Origin: Streptomyces olivochromogenes
Lineage (GTDB): Bacteria; Actinomycetota; Actinomycetes; Streptomycetales; Streptomycetaceae
Assembly: GCF_021538895.1 (NCBI RefSeq)
Contig: NZ_JADDRL010000007.1
Coordinates: forward strand, 1 to 64,000
DNA length: 64,000 bases
Direction: 5' to 3'
Shown here: positions 26,501-33,980 of the stretch, piece after piece
Numbering within the stretch: position 1 is the stretch's first letter
Layout: each line of letters begins with the position of its first letter
Notes under the pieces: generated by a model
The model's database searches: none
Seen by the model: the letters and a program-made list of their open reading frames with translations, nothing else
What the model was told of the DNA's origin: nothing
Position numbers and translations under genes: made by a program

Positions 26501-28541
26501 CGGCGACGCCTTCGCCTCCGGCGGCTCGGCGGGCTACGACCACAAGGGCATGGGCATCACGGCCCGCGGCGCCTGGGAGTCCGTGAAGCGGCACTTCCGT
26601 GAGCTCGACGTCGACACGCAGACCGAGGACTTCACCGTCGTCGGCATCGGCGACATGTCCGGTGACGTGTTCGGCAACGGCATGCTGCTCTCCGAGCACA
26701 TCCGCCTGGTCGCCGCCTTCGACCACCGGCACATCTTCATCGACCCGAACCCGGACGCGGCCACCTCCTACGCCGAGCGCCGCCGCCTGTTCGAACTGCC
26801 CCGCTCCAGCTGGGCCGACTACAACACCGAGCTCCTCTCGGCGGGCGGCGGGATCTTCCCCCGCAGCGCCAAGGCGATCCCGGTCAACTCGCACATCCGC
26901 GAGGCCCTCGGCATCGAGTCGGGCGTCGCCAAGGTGACCCCGGCCGACCTGATGAAGGCGATCCTCAAGGCGCCGGTGGACCTGCTGTGGAACGGCGGCA
27001 TCGGTACGTACGTGAAGTCGTCGGCCGAGTCCAACGCCGACGTCGGCGACAAGGCCAACGACGCCATCCGCGTCGACGGCGGCGACCTGAGGGTCAAGGT
27101 CGTCGGCGAGGGCGGCAACCTGGGTCTGACCCAGCTCGGCCGCATCGAGTTCGCGCTGCACGGCGGCGGGATCAACAGCGACGCGATCGACAACAGCGCC
27201 GGCGTGGACACCTCCGACCACGAGGTGAACATCAAGATCCTGCTGAACGGCCTGGTCACGGACGGCGACATGACCGTCAAGCAGCGCAACAAGCTGCTCG
27301 CCGAGATGACCGACGAGGTCGGCGCCCTGGTGCTGCGCAACAACTACGCGCAGAACACCGCGCTCGCCAACGCGCTGGCCCAGTCCAAGGACATGCTCCA
27401 CGCCCAACAGCGGTTCATCCGCCACCTGGTCCGTGAGGGTCACCTCGACCGGGCCCTGGAGTTCCTGCCCGCGGACCGCCAGATCCGCGAGCGGCTCAAC
27501 CAGGGTCAGGGTCTGACCAGCCCGGAGACGGCCGTCCTGCTGGCGTACACGAAGATCACGGTCGCCGACGAGCTGCTGCAGACCTCGCTGCCGGACGACC
27601 CGTACCTGCGCAGCCTGCTGGACACCTACTTCCCGACGGCGCTGCGCGAGCGGTTCCCCGAGGGCATCGACAACCACCCGCTGCGCCGCGAGATCACCAC
27701 GACCGTCCTGGTCAACGACACGGTCAACACGGGCGGTACGACCTACCTGCACCGTCTGCGCGAGGAGACCGGTGCCTCGCTGGAGGAGATCGTGCGGGCG
27801 CAGACCGCGGCCCGGGCGATCTTCCGCTCGGCCCCGGTGTGGGACGCCGTCGAGGAGCTGGACAACAAGGTCGAGGCCGCCGTCCAGACCCGGATCCGGC
27901 TGCACTCGCGCCGGCTGGTCGAGCGCGGCACGCGCTGGCTGCTCAACAACCGGCCGCAGCCGCTGCAGCTCGCCGAGACCGTCGACTTCTTCGCGGAGCG
28001 GGTCGAGCAGGTCTGGCAGCAGCTGCCGAAGCTGCTGCGCGGCGCGGACGTGGAGTGGTACGAGCACGTGTACGACGAGCTGTCCGGCGCGGGCGTGCCG
28101 GACGAGCTGGCGACGCGTGTGGCCGGGTTCTCCTCGGCCTTCCCGGCGCTGGACATCGTCTCGGTGGCCGACCGCATGGGCAAGGAGCCGCTGGACGTCG
28201 CCGAGGTCTACTACGACCTCGCCGACCGCCTCAGCTTCACCCAGCTCATGGACCGCATCATCGAGCTGCCCCGCTCCGACCGCTGGCAGTCCATGGCCCG
28301 CGCGGCCATCCGTGAGGACCTGTACGCGGCGCACGCGGCCGTCACCGCGGACGTGCTCGCCGTCGGCAACGGCACCTCGACTCCCGAGCAGCGCTTCGCG
28401 GCCTGGGAGCAGAAGAACGCGCCGATCCTGAGCCGGGCCCGCGCCACCCTGGAGGAGATCCGCAACTCGGACTCCTTCGACCTCGCCAACCTGTCGGTGG
28501 CGATGCGCACGATGCGGACGCTGCTGCGGACGCACGTGTAA
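23586..28541 (+). CDS. gdh: NAD-dependent glutamate dehydrogenase, 180-kDa class
   Basis: This 1651-residue enzyme oxidatively deaminates glutamate to 2-oxoglutarate and ammonia with NAD, in the cytoplasm. The length is that of the large GDH class first described in Streptomyces clavuligerus. Long N-terminal ACT-like regulatory domains (about 1-700) precede the catalytic core: RGGLRWSDRREDFRTEILG, then VPVGAKGGFVAKQ around residue 885, and the NAD-binding region with VVGIGDMSGDVFGNGML near residue 1020. The C-terminal helical part follows. Members of this class are allosterically controlled, often by amino acids. The ATG at 23586 follows AGAGGAC. A strong terminator follows the stop. Confidence 0.96.
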   Translation: MQTKLDEAKAELLERAARVAENSPVGGHLPTGTTGEGTPGTPDQESVLAFLQRYYLHTAPEDLGDRDPVDVFGAAVSHYRLAETRPQGTANVRVHTPTVEENGWTCSHTVVEVVTDDMPFLVDSVTNELTRQGRGIHVVIHPQFVVRRDLTGKLIEVLPTPPNAADLPHDAHIESWIHVEIDRETDRADLKQITADLLRVLSDVREAVEDWEKMRDTALRMAEDLAAEPRPADLTGPEVEEARELLRWLSTDHFTFLGYREYQLREDDSLAAVPGTGLGILRSDPHHATDESHPVSPSFERLPADARAKAREHKLLVLTKANSRATVHRPSYLDYVGVKKFDEQGNVVGERRFLGLFSSAAYTESVRRVPVIRRKVDEVLKGAGFSPNSHDGRDLLQILETYPRDELFQTPPDELRSIATSVLYLQERRRLRLYLRQDEYGRYYSALVYLPRDRYTTGVRLRIIDILKEELGGISVDFTAWNTESILSRLHFVIRVPQGTELPELSDSDKERIEARLVEAARSWVDGFAEALNAELGEERAAELLRRYTNAFPEGYKADHTPRAAVADLVHLERLSEEEGHDFALSLYEPVGAAPDERRFKIYRKGAAISLSAVLPVLNRLGVEVIDERPYELRCADRTTAWIYDFGMRIPRSLGGGNGDHILADDARDRFQDAFAATWTGKAENDGFNALVLGAGLSWRQAMVLRAYAKYLRQAGSTFSQDYMEDTLRTNVHTTRLLVSLFEARQSPERQRAGLEIVDALLEELDAALDQVASLDEDRILRSFLTVIKATLRTNFFQETLGGQPHEYVSMKFDPQAIPDLPAPRPAYEIWVYSPRVEGVHLRFGKVARGGLRWSDRREDFRTEILGLVKAQMVKNTVIVPVGAKGGFVAKQLPDPSVDRDAWLAEGIASYKTFISALLDITDNMVAGEVVPPQDVVRHDEDDTYLVVAADKGTATFSDIANDVAMSYNFWLGDAFASGGSAGYDHKGMGITARGAWESVKRHFRELDVDTQTEDFTVVGIGDMSGDVFGNGMLLSEHIRLVAAFDHRHIFIDPNPDAATSYAERRRLFELPRSSWADYNTELLSAGGGIFPRSAKAIPVNSHIREALGIESGVAKVTPADLMKAILKAPVDLLWNGGIGTYVKSSAESNADVGDKANDAIRVDGGDLRVKVVGEGGNLGLTQLGRIEFALHGGGINSDAIDNSAGVDTSDHEVNIKILLNGLVTDGDMTVKQRNKLLAEMTDEVGALVLRNNYAQNTALANALAQSKDMLHAQQRFIRHLVREGHLDRALEFLPADRQIRERLNQGQGLTSPETAVLLAYTKITVADELLQTSLPDDPYLRSLLDTYFPTALRERFPEGIDNHPLRREITTTVLVNDTVNTGGTTYLHRLREETGASLEEIVRAQTAARAIFRSAPVWDAVEELDNKVEAAVQTRIRLHSRRLVERGTRWLLNNRPQPLQLAETVDFFAERVEQVWQQLPKLLRGADVEWYEHVYDELSGAGVPDELATRVAGFSSAFPALDIVSVADRMGKEPLDVAEVYYDLADRLSFTQLMDRIIELPRSDRWQSMARAAIREDLYAAHAAVTADVLAVGNGTSTPEQRFAAWEQKNAPILSRARATLEEIRNSDSFDLANLSVAMRTMRTLLRTHV

Positions 28542-28553
28542 GCGGTACACAGA

Positions 28554-28592
28554 CGGGGGCGCCCCGGGCCGTGACGGTCCGGGGCGCCCCCG
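28554..28592 (+). terminator. gdh terminator
   Basis: A perfect 14-bp stem (CGGGGGCGCCCCGG and its complement) with an 11-base loop begins 13 bases past the gdh stop and is followed by TTTTCTTT. It is a strong intrinsic terminator. Confidence 0.92.
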
Positions 28593-28708
28593 TTTTCTTT
28601 GCGTGTTTCTGTACGTGGTCGAACGCTGTTCTTGCCGTCGCTTAGGGAAAATCCGGCGGCGAATTTACCGTTTCCTGCTAATCCGGATGTTTCGGATAGG
28701 GTCGCCGC

Positions 28709-29191
28709 GTGACAGCGAACGTATCCGAGACCCGCCCGGTGGTGACCGCCGCCGCCACCGCCGCACCGGCCAGGCCGGTCGGGCGCGTCGTCCTCGAAGT
28801 CGTGAAATTCGGGGTCGTCGGCGGAAGCGGAGTCCTCGTCAATTTCCTGGTGTTCAACGTGCTGCTGCACGGCCTGGCCTGGTCGGCCATGGTCGCCACG
28901 GTGCTGGCCAGCTGTATCGCCATGGCCACGAATTACCTGGGCTTCCGCTATTTCGCCTATCGGGACCGGGCCTCGCGCACCCGACGCCAGATCGTACTGT
29001 TTTTCGTTTTCAGCGGTCTGGGCGTGGTCATGGAAAGCGGACTGTTCTACGTCGGATATCGCGTCCTCGGTATGAACAGTCCGCTCGAATCGAATGCCGT
29101 GAAGGCGCTGTCGATCGTCCTCGCCTCGGCGTTCCGTTTCCTCGTCTACCGCACCTGGGTCTTCCAGCGGGACGCGCACCGCACCACGTAG
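28709..29191 (+). CDS. GtrA-family membrane protein
   Basis: The 160-residue protein has four predicted membrane segments between residues 28 and 155 (for example VVKFGVVGGSGVLVNFLVF and IVLFFVFSGLGVVMESGLF). GtrA proteins are thought to move undecaprenyl-phosphate-linked sugars across the membrane for cell-surface polymer glycosylation. The GTG at 28709 has no strong ribosome-binding site; TAGGGT about eight bases upstream could be a -10, which would make a nearly leaderless message. It converges on the Wzt-like ABC gene 40 bases away and begins a cell-surface polymer region. Confidence 0.85.
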   Translation: MTANVSETRPVVTAAATAAPARPVGRVVLEVVKFGVVGGSGVLVNFLVFNVLLHGLAWSAMVATVLASCIAMATNYLGFRYFAYRDRASRTRRQIVLFFVFSGLGVVMESGLFYVGYRVLGMNSPLESNAVKALSIVLASAFRFLVYRTWVFQRDAHRTT

Positions 29192-29231
29192 GCGGAGCGC
29201 GTCCCGGGCCGGGGCTCGGGGGAGTCCGGGG

Positions 29232-30104
29232 TCAAGAGGAAACGGCGGCCTTCGGCTGCTCGGCCGTCCGGGCCGGCGCCGGGGGCTTGGCCGCGGGCTT
29301 CGGCTTCTTGTCGCCGGTGAACGCCTCGTACTCCTTGAGGACGTCCTCCGTCGGCCCGTCCATGCGCAGCTCGCCGCGCTCCAGCCACAGCACCCGGTCG
29401 CAGGTGTCGCGGATCGACTTGTTGTTGTGGCTGACCAGGAACACCGTGCCCGCGTGCTTGCGCAGCTCGCGGATGCGCTCCTCGGACCGCCTCTGGAAGG
29501 AACGGTCGCCGGTCGCCAGCGCCTCGTCGATCAGCAGGACGTCGTGGTCCTTGGCGGCGGCGATGGAGAAGCGCAGCCGGGCGCCCATGCCGGAGGAGTA
29601 CGTGCGCATGGGGAGGGTGATGAAGTCGCCCTTCTCGTTGATGCCGGAGAAGTCGACGATGTCCTCGTAGCGCTCCTTGATCTCCTCCCGGGACATGCCC
29701 ATGGCCAGGCCGCCCAGGTAGACGTTGCGCTCGCCGGTGAGGTCGCCCATCAGGGCCGCGTTGACGCCGAGGAGGGAGGGCTGGCCGTCGGTGTAGATGT
29801 GGCCGTTCTCCACCGGGAGCAGGCCGGCGACCGCCTTCAGCAGCGTCGACTTGCCCGAGCCGTTGGTGCCGATGAGCCCGATCGCCTCGCCCTTGTAGGC
29901 GACGAAGGAGACCTTCTTGACCGCGTGCACCTTGCGCACGCCCGCCGCCTTCTCGACCTTCTTGCCGCGCAGCATGCGGTTGAGGGCGGCCGTCGCGGTG
30001 CCGCGTCCGGCGCCGGTGCCGTTGACCCGGTAGACGATGTCGACGCTGTCGGCGATGACGGTGGGGATCCCGGCGGGGGACTTGTCGTTCAGGTTCTCAG
30101 CCAC
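29232..30104 (-). CDS. Polysaccharide/teichoic acid ABC exporter, ATP-binding subunit (Wzt/TagH-like)
   Basis: This protein has 290 residues. Walker A is GTNGSGKST; the signature SSGMGARLRFSIA and Walker B VLLIDEALATGD are of the polysaccharide-export (Wzt/TagH, ABC subfamily A-like) type. Residues 265-290 form a Lys/Pro/Ala-rich tail. It powers export of an undecaprenyl-linked polymer with the permease encoded upstream. The GTG at 30104 overlaps the permease end by eight bases and has GGAGA upstream. No O-antigen-binding C-terminal domain is present, as in TagH rather than long Wzt forms. Confidence 0.92.
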   Translation of the reverse strand: MAENLNDKSPAGIPTVIADSVDIVYRVNGTGAGRGTATAALNRMLRGKKVEKAAGVRKVHAVKKVSFVAYKGEAIGLIGTNGSGKSTLLKAVAGLLPVENGHIYTDGQPSLLGVNAALMGDLTGERNVYLGGLAMGMSREEIKERYEDIVDFSGINEKGDFITLPMRTYSSGMGARLRFSIAAAKDHDVLLIDEALATGDRSFQRRSEERIRELRKHAGTVFLVSHNNKSIRDTCDRVLWLERGELRMDGPTEDVLKEYEAFTGDKKPKPAAKPPAPARTAEQPKAAVSS

Positions 30105-31017
30105 GGCCGTACGTCTCCTCAGCCTTCCAGAAGTAGATGAAGCCGCCGACACCGGTGATCAGCGCCCAGCCGGCCGCCGCCGCCCACACGTGCGGGGGGA
30201 GCTGGCTCGCGTGGAAGCTGTCGATCAGCGCGTACCGCATGAGGTCGATGTAGACGGCGGCCGGGTTGGTCTCCAGCGCGATCGTCACCAGGTGCGGCAG
30301 GTGGTCCTTCTTGGTCAGCTTGTCGATGCTCCACATGACGCCGGAGACGTACATCCAAGTGCGCAGCACGAACGGCATCAGCTGGGCGATGTCCGGGGTC
30401 TTGGCGCCCAGCCGGGCCATGACCATCGAGACGCCGGCGTTGAACGTGAACTGCAGCACCAGGACCGGGATCGCCAGCAGCCAGGACGGGGCGAGCGGGA
30501 CACCGAAGCAGAGCAGGATGACGACCAGGGCGGCCATCGAGAACAGCAGCTGCTGGAGCTGCTGGATCGCGAACGAGATCGGCAGCGCGGCCCGCGGGAA
30601 GTGCAGCGCCCGGACGAGGCCGAGGTTGCCGGAGATCGCCCGGGTGCCGGCCATGATCGAGCTCTGCGTGAAGGTCCAGATGAACACGCCCGTGACCAGG
30701 AACGGGATGTAGTCCGGCACGTGCTGCTTGGTGCCCAGCAGGACGCCGAAGATGAAGTAGTAGACCGCCGCGTTCAGCAGCGGGGTCATGACCTGCCAGA
30801 CCTGGCCGAGCTTCGCCTGGCTGTACTGCGCGGTCAGCTTGGCGGTGGCGAAGGCGGTGATGAAGTGCCGGCGCGCCCACAGCTGGCCGATGTACTCGCC
30901 CAGGGTGGGGCGCGCACCGCTGACCGAGAGACCGTGGCGTGCGGCGAGCGCCGCGAGGTCGTCGTCGGCCGGGGCGGGGGCCGGTGTCGGGGGCGGTGTG
31001 TGGAGGACCTGGCTCAC
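30097..31017 (-). CDS. Polysaccharide/teichoic acid ABC exporter, permease (Wzm/TagG-like)
   Basis: The protein has 306 residues from GTG 31017; an ATG at 31104 would add 29 basic residues, and neither start has a strong ribosome-binding site. After a Pro-rich cytoplasmic leader, six membrane segments follow in the ABC-2 arrangement (for example LLNAAVYYFIFGVLLG and LFSMAALVVILLCFGV). The block AQYSQAKLGQVWQVMTPLL is typical of Wzm/TagG permeases. With the ATPase it should flip a lipid-linked glycan. Its promoter faces that of a TetR gene across two near-palindromic repeats, so the TetR protein is its likely repressor. Confidence 0.88.
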   Translation of the reverse strand: MSQVLHTPPPTPAPAPADDDLAALAARHGLSVSGARPTLGEYIGQLWARRHFITAFATAKLTAQYSQAKLGQVWQVMTPLLNAAVYYFIFGVLLGTKQHVPDYIPFLVTGVFIWTFTQSSIMAGTRAISGNLGLVRALHFPRAALPISFAIQQLQQLLFSMAALVVILLCFGVPLAPSWLLAIPVLVLQFTFNAGVSMVMARLGAKTPDIAQLMPFVLRTWMYVSGVMWSIDKLTKKDHLPHLVTIALETNPAAVYIDLMRYALIDSFHASQLPPHVWAAAAGWALITGVGGFIYFWKAEETYGRG

Positions 31018-31112
31018 ATCCGCTGCTTTCGCTCGGGGGGAGGGGTTCGTGCGTCCGGCGGCTGTCGGGTCCGACGCCCGGCGTTTCCTTACGCTTCTCT
31101 TCACGTTTTCTT

Positions 31113-31191
31113 ACGTCGGGACGGGACCGTATCGTCGCAACGGGAGCGTAGAGCTATCTGACGTCGGAACGCAACCGTTTCGTCGTAACGC
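31113..31191. promoter_or_regulatory. Twin palindromic operators between the ABC exporter and TetR
   Basis: Two 31-base copies at 31113-31143 and 31161-31191, offset by 48 bases, agree at 25 of 31 positions. Each copy starts ACGTCGG and contains ACCGT and TCGTCG. Each is also an imperfect palindrome: in the right copy 11-base arms ACGTCGGAACG and CGTTTCGTCGT match at 9 of 11 positions around CAAC; the left copy matches at 7 of 11. The size and symmetry suit TetR dimers. The right copy lies just upstream of the tetR -10. Confidence 0.72.
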
Positions 31192-31194
31192 CCC

Positions 31195-31200
31195 TATGCT
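31195..31200 (+). promoter_or_regulatory. -10 element of a leaderless tetR promoter
   Basis: TATGCT sits seven bases before the TetR ATG with no ribosome-binding site between them, so transcription probably starts at or next to the A of the ATG. The right-hand operator covers the expected -35 zone, giving a simple autoregulation geometry. Confidence 0.5.
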
Positions 31201-31206
31201 GTCCGC

Positions 31207-31851
31207 ATGACGACCAACGCCGACGAGCCCCAGACGCGCCCGCGCCGACGGGCTCCCGCCGGGGCCGCCGTGCTCCGGGAGGACGTGACCGAGGCCATCC
31301 GGGCCGCCGTCTTCGAGGAGCTCGCGTCCGTCGGGTATGCGCGGATGTCCATCGAGGGCATCGCGCGCCGCGCGGGGGTCGGCAAGACGGCCGTCTACCG
31401 CCGGTGGAAGTCCAAGCTGCACCTGGTCCTCGACGTCGTCTCGGCCCTCGCGGTCCTGGGCCTGCCCGTCCCGGACACGGGCTCCCTGGAGAGCGACCTC
31501 CGCCTGTTGTACGAGGTGACGTCCCGCGCCCTGCGCCACCCCGTCGCCTCGCAGATCATCCCGGACCTCCAGGCCGAGGCGGCCCGCAATCCCGAGATCG
31601 CCGAGGCCATGCAGAAGGCCCTGCGCGACGGCCAGGAGGGCGTCGCCATCAAGATCATCGCTGCGGCCGAGCGGCGCGGCGAACTCCGCCACGGCGTCGA
31701 CGACGAACTCGCCCTCGACCTGATCTCCGGCCCCCTCTACTGGCGCTCGGTCGTCATCCGCAGCCCCAAGCTCCCCAAGGGCTACCTGGAGGCACTGACC
31801 CGGGCCACCGCCGAGGCCCTGAAGGCGCTACCCGGATCCCCGGACGCCTGA
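31207..31851 (+). CDS. TetR/AcrR-family transcriptional regulator
   Basis: A 214-residue protein with an N-terminal helix-turn-helix at about residues 38-62 (MSIEGIARRAGVGKTAVYRRW) and a C-terminal helical ligand domain ending RSPKLPKGYLEALTRATAEAL. It is divergent from the Wzm/Wzt-like exporter and the spacer has two matching palindromes, so it probably represses the exporter genes and itself. The ligand is unknown. The 3' end overlaps the convergent ADP-ribosylglycohydrolase gene by 24 bases. Confidence 0.92.
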   Translation: MTTNADEPQTRPRRRAPAGAAVLREDVTEAIRAAVFEELASVGYARMSIEGIARRAGVGKTAVYRRWKSKLHLVLDVVSALAVLGLPVPDTGSLESDLRLLYEVTSRALRHPVASQIIPDLQAEAARNPEIAEAMQKALRDGQEGVAIKIIAAAERRGELRHGVDDELALDLISGPLYWRSVVIRSPKLPKGYLEALTRATAEALKALPGSPDA

Positions 31852-32817
31852 GAGCCCACCCGGGGAGGAGCCCCCGGCCAGCCGCAGCGCCAGCCCCGCC
31901 AGTTCCTCCGCCCGCAGCGCCCGGTCACCGAACCCCGGCAGCGGCACGTGCAGCGCGTCCACCCAGCGCTCCGGCACGGCGTCGACGCCGTACACGGCAC
32001 CCGCGAGCCCGCCGGTGACGGCCGCCACGGTGTCGGTGTCGCCGCCCAGGTCGACGGCCGCGCGGACGGCCCCCTCGTAGGTGGAGGTGGTCCGCAGCGC
32101 CCAGACGGCGGAGCCGAGGCAGGGCCAGACGGCGCCGTTGAACTCGGTGGCCAGGTCCGGATGCCAGTCGGGGGCCAGGACGACGGCGTACCGCTCCCGG
32201 TGGTCGGCGTGCACCGCCTCCAGGGCGTCCGGTACGGCGGCGAGCGGGTCGGCGCCGTCCAGGGCGACCCGGACCAGTTCGTGGAACACCGCCGTCCCCT
32301 CCCACGCCGCCCGGTCCCCGTGAGTGAGCGCGGCGATGCGGCGGGCGGCGTCCATGGTGCCCTCCCGGCCCAGGTCCGCGAACCGCACGGCCGAGGGCGC
32401 GGCCCGCATCAGCGCCCCGTTCCCCGCGCCCCGCTGACTGGCCTGGAAATGCAGCGCGGCGGCCAGGTCCCAGGGGGCTCCGCTGCCCAGCACCTCCTCG
32501 GTCTGCAGACCGATGTCCTTCGGGTCGGCCGCCGCCCACCGCTGGAAGCGCCGGAACACGTCCGGCAGGTCCAGCCCGCCGCGCTCCAGCAGCGACTGGG
32601 CGACCAGCACGGCCAGCTGCGTGTCGTCGGTCGCCTCGCCCGGATCCCAGCCGCCGCCCCCGCACATCTCCCCGCCCTGGCCGGGCTCCGGGAAGCGCGC
32701 GGAGAAGGCACCCTCGGGCCCGAACTCGAAGGGCGCGCCGAGGGCGTCACCGACGGCGGAGCCGATGACGGCGCCGAGGGCGCGCTCCATGCGGGAAGGG
32801 CGGTGGGGACCGGTCAT
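31828..32817 (-). CDS. ADP-ribosylglycohydrolase-family protein
   Basis: A 329-residue protein of the DraG/ARH family, which removes ADP-ribose from arginine side chains or related substrates using two magnesium ions. Metal-binding motifs are intact: GDALGAPFEF near the N-terminus, ATDDTQLAV (Asp64-Asp65-Thr66) and DLGGDTDTVAAVTGGLAGA near the C-terminus. The substrate is not known; no ADP-ribosyltransferase gene is nearby. The start MTGPHRPSRMERALG could also be the Met ten codons in. The 3' end overlaps the tetR end. Confidence 0.9.
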   Translation of the reverse strand: MTGPHRPSRMERALGAVIGSAVGDALGAPFEFGPEGAFSARFPEPGQGGEMCGGGGWDPGEATDDTQLAVLVAQSLLERGGLDLPDVFRRFQRWAAADPKDIGLQTEEVLGSGAPWDLAAALHFQASQRGAGNGALMRAAPSAVRFADLGREGTMDAARRIAALTHGDRAAWEGTAVFHELVRVALDGADPLAAVPDALEAVHADHRERYAVVLAPDWHPDLATEFNGAVWPCLGSAVWALRTTSTYEGAVRAAVDLGGDTDTVAAVTGGLAGAVYGVDAVPERWVDALHVPLPGFGDRALRAEELAGLALRLAGGSSPGGLSGVRGSG

Positions 32818-32927
32818 CCGGGCAGCCTACGAGGACGAGTGGTGCCCCCGCCGGTTCCCCGTTCGGTCCCGCGGTTTCCCCCCGGTCCCGCCGCCGATGC
32901 CGGTGTCGCCGCCGGGAGCAGCGTTCC

Positions 32928-33908
32928 TCAGGAGCGGGCCGCCTCCGGGTGGAGGTGCACCCAGCCCTCCCAGGCCGACGTGATCATGTCCTGGACGTCG
33001 TGCTTGGCCTTCCAGCCGAGTTCGATGGCGATGCGGTCGGCGGAGGCGACGACGCGGGCGGGGTCGCCGGGGCGCCGTGGGGTGACGGTCGGGGGACGGT
33101 CGTAGCCGGTGACGGCGTTGATGAGGTTGATCATCTCGCGCACCGAGACGCCCTCGCCCCGGCCGATGTTGAGCGTCAGTGCGAGGCCGGGCGAGGACTG
33201 GAGGGCGCGGGCCGTGGCCACGTGCGCGTCGGCCAGGTCCACCACGTGGATGTAGTCGCGCACACAGGTGCCGTCCGGGGTCGCGTAGTCGTCGCCGAAG
33301 ATGCGCGGGGGCGCGTTCTCCGTGAGCTTCTCGAAGACCATGGGGACGAGGTTGTGGACGCCCACGTCCGCCAGGTCCGGACGCGCCGCGCCCGCCACGT
33401 TGAAGTAGCGCAGCGAGGCCGTGGCCAGGCCCGTCGCCCGGCCGGTGGCCCGGACCAGCCACTCGCCCGCCAGCTTCGTCTCGCCGTACGGCGACATCGG
33501 CGCGCACGGCGTCTCCTCCGTCACCAGTTCGACGTCCGGCATGCCGTACACGGCGGCGGACGAGGAGAAGACGAAGGAGGGCACCCCCGCCGCCGTCACC
33601 GCCGCCAGCAGGACGCGCAGGCCCTCCACGTTCTCGCGGTAGTAGAGCAGCGGACGGTCCACCGACTCGCCCACCTGCTTCTTCGCCGCCAGGTGCACGA
33701 CGCCGGTCACGGCGTGCTCGGCGAGGGTGCGGGCGAGCAGCTCGCCGTCCAGCGTCGAGCCCATCACCAGGGGTACCCCGTCCGGTACGCGATCGCCGAG
33801 GCCGCTGGACAGGTCGTCGTACACCACGGCCTGCTCGCCGGCCTCGGTCATCGCCCGTACGACGTGCGCCCCGATGTAACCGGCACCGCCGGTGATCAGC
33901 CAGGTCAT
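32928..33908 (-). CDS. galE: UDP-glucose 4-epimerase
   Basis: GalE interconverts UDP-glucose and UDP-galactose using bound NAD. The 326-residue protein begins with the Rossmann glycine motif GGAGYIGAH. Catalytic Tyr141 and Lys145 lie in YGETK, with Ser117 in SSSAAVYG, as in extended short-chain dehydrogenases. The position between a sugar exporter and membrane glycosyltransferases suggests it supplies galactose for a cell-surface glycan rather than the Leloir pathway, since galT and galK are absent. Substrate preference (glucose or N-acetylglucosamine) cannot be told. Confidence 0.92.
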   Translation of the reverse strand: MTWLITGGAGYIGAHVVRAMTEAGEQAVVYDDLSSGLGDRVPDGVPLVMGSTLDGELLARTLAEHAVTGVVHLAAKKQVGESVDRPLLYYRENVEGLRVLLAAVTAAGVPSFVFSSSAAVYGMPDVELVTEETPCAPMSPYGETKLAGEWLVRATGRATGLATASLRYFNVAGAARPDLADVGVHNLVPMVFEKLTENAPPRIFGDDYATPDGTCVRDYIHVVDLADAHVATARALQSSPGLALTLNIGRGEGVSVREMINLINAVTGYDRPPTVTPRRPGDPARVVASADRIAIELGWKAKHDVQDMITSAWEGWVHLHPEAARS

Positions 33909-33980
33909 GTGCGGCCGTCCCCTCAGTACGTTCGGTCCACTTCCAGTGAAGCAGGCGGCTTCCGGTCGAGCAGGCGGCGA

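Noticed and set aside
23670..28550. Uninterrupted minus-strand open frame of about 1600 codons opposite gdh
   Set aside because: It is the mirror of the gdh codon bias in GC-rich DNA, has no ribosome-binding site and its translation is low-complexity Arg/Gly/Val/Leu.
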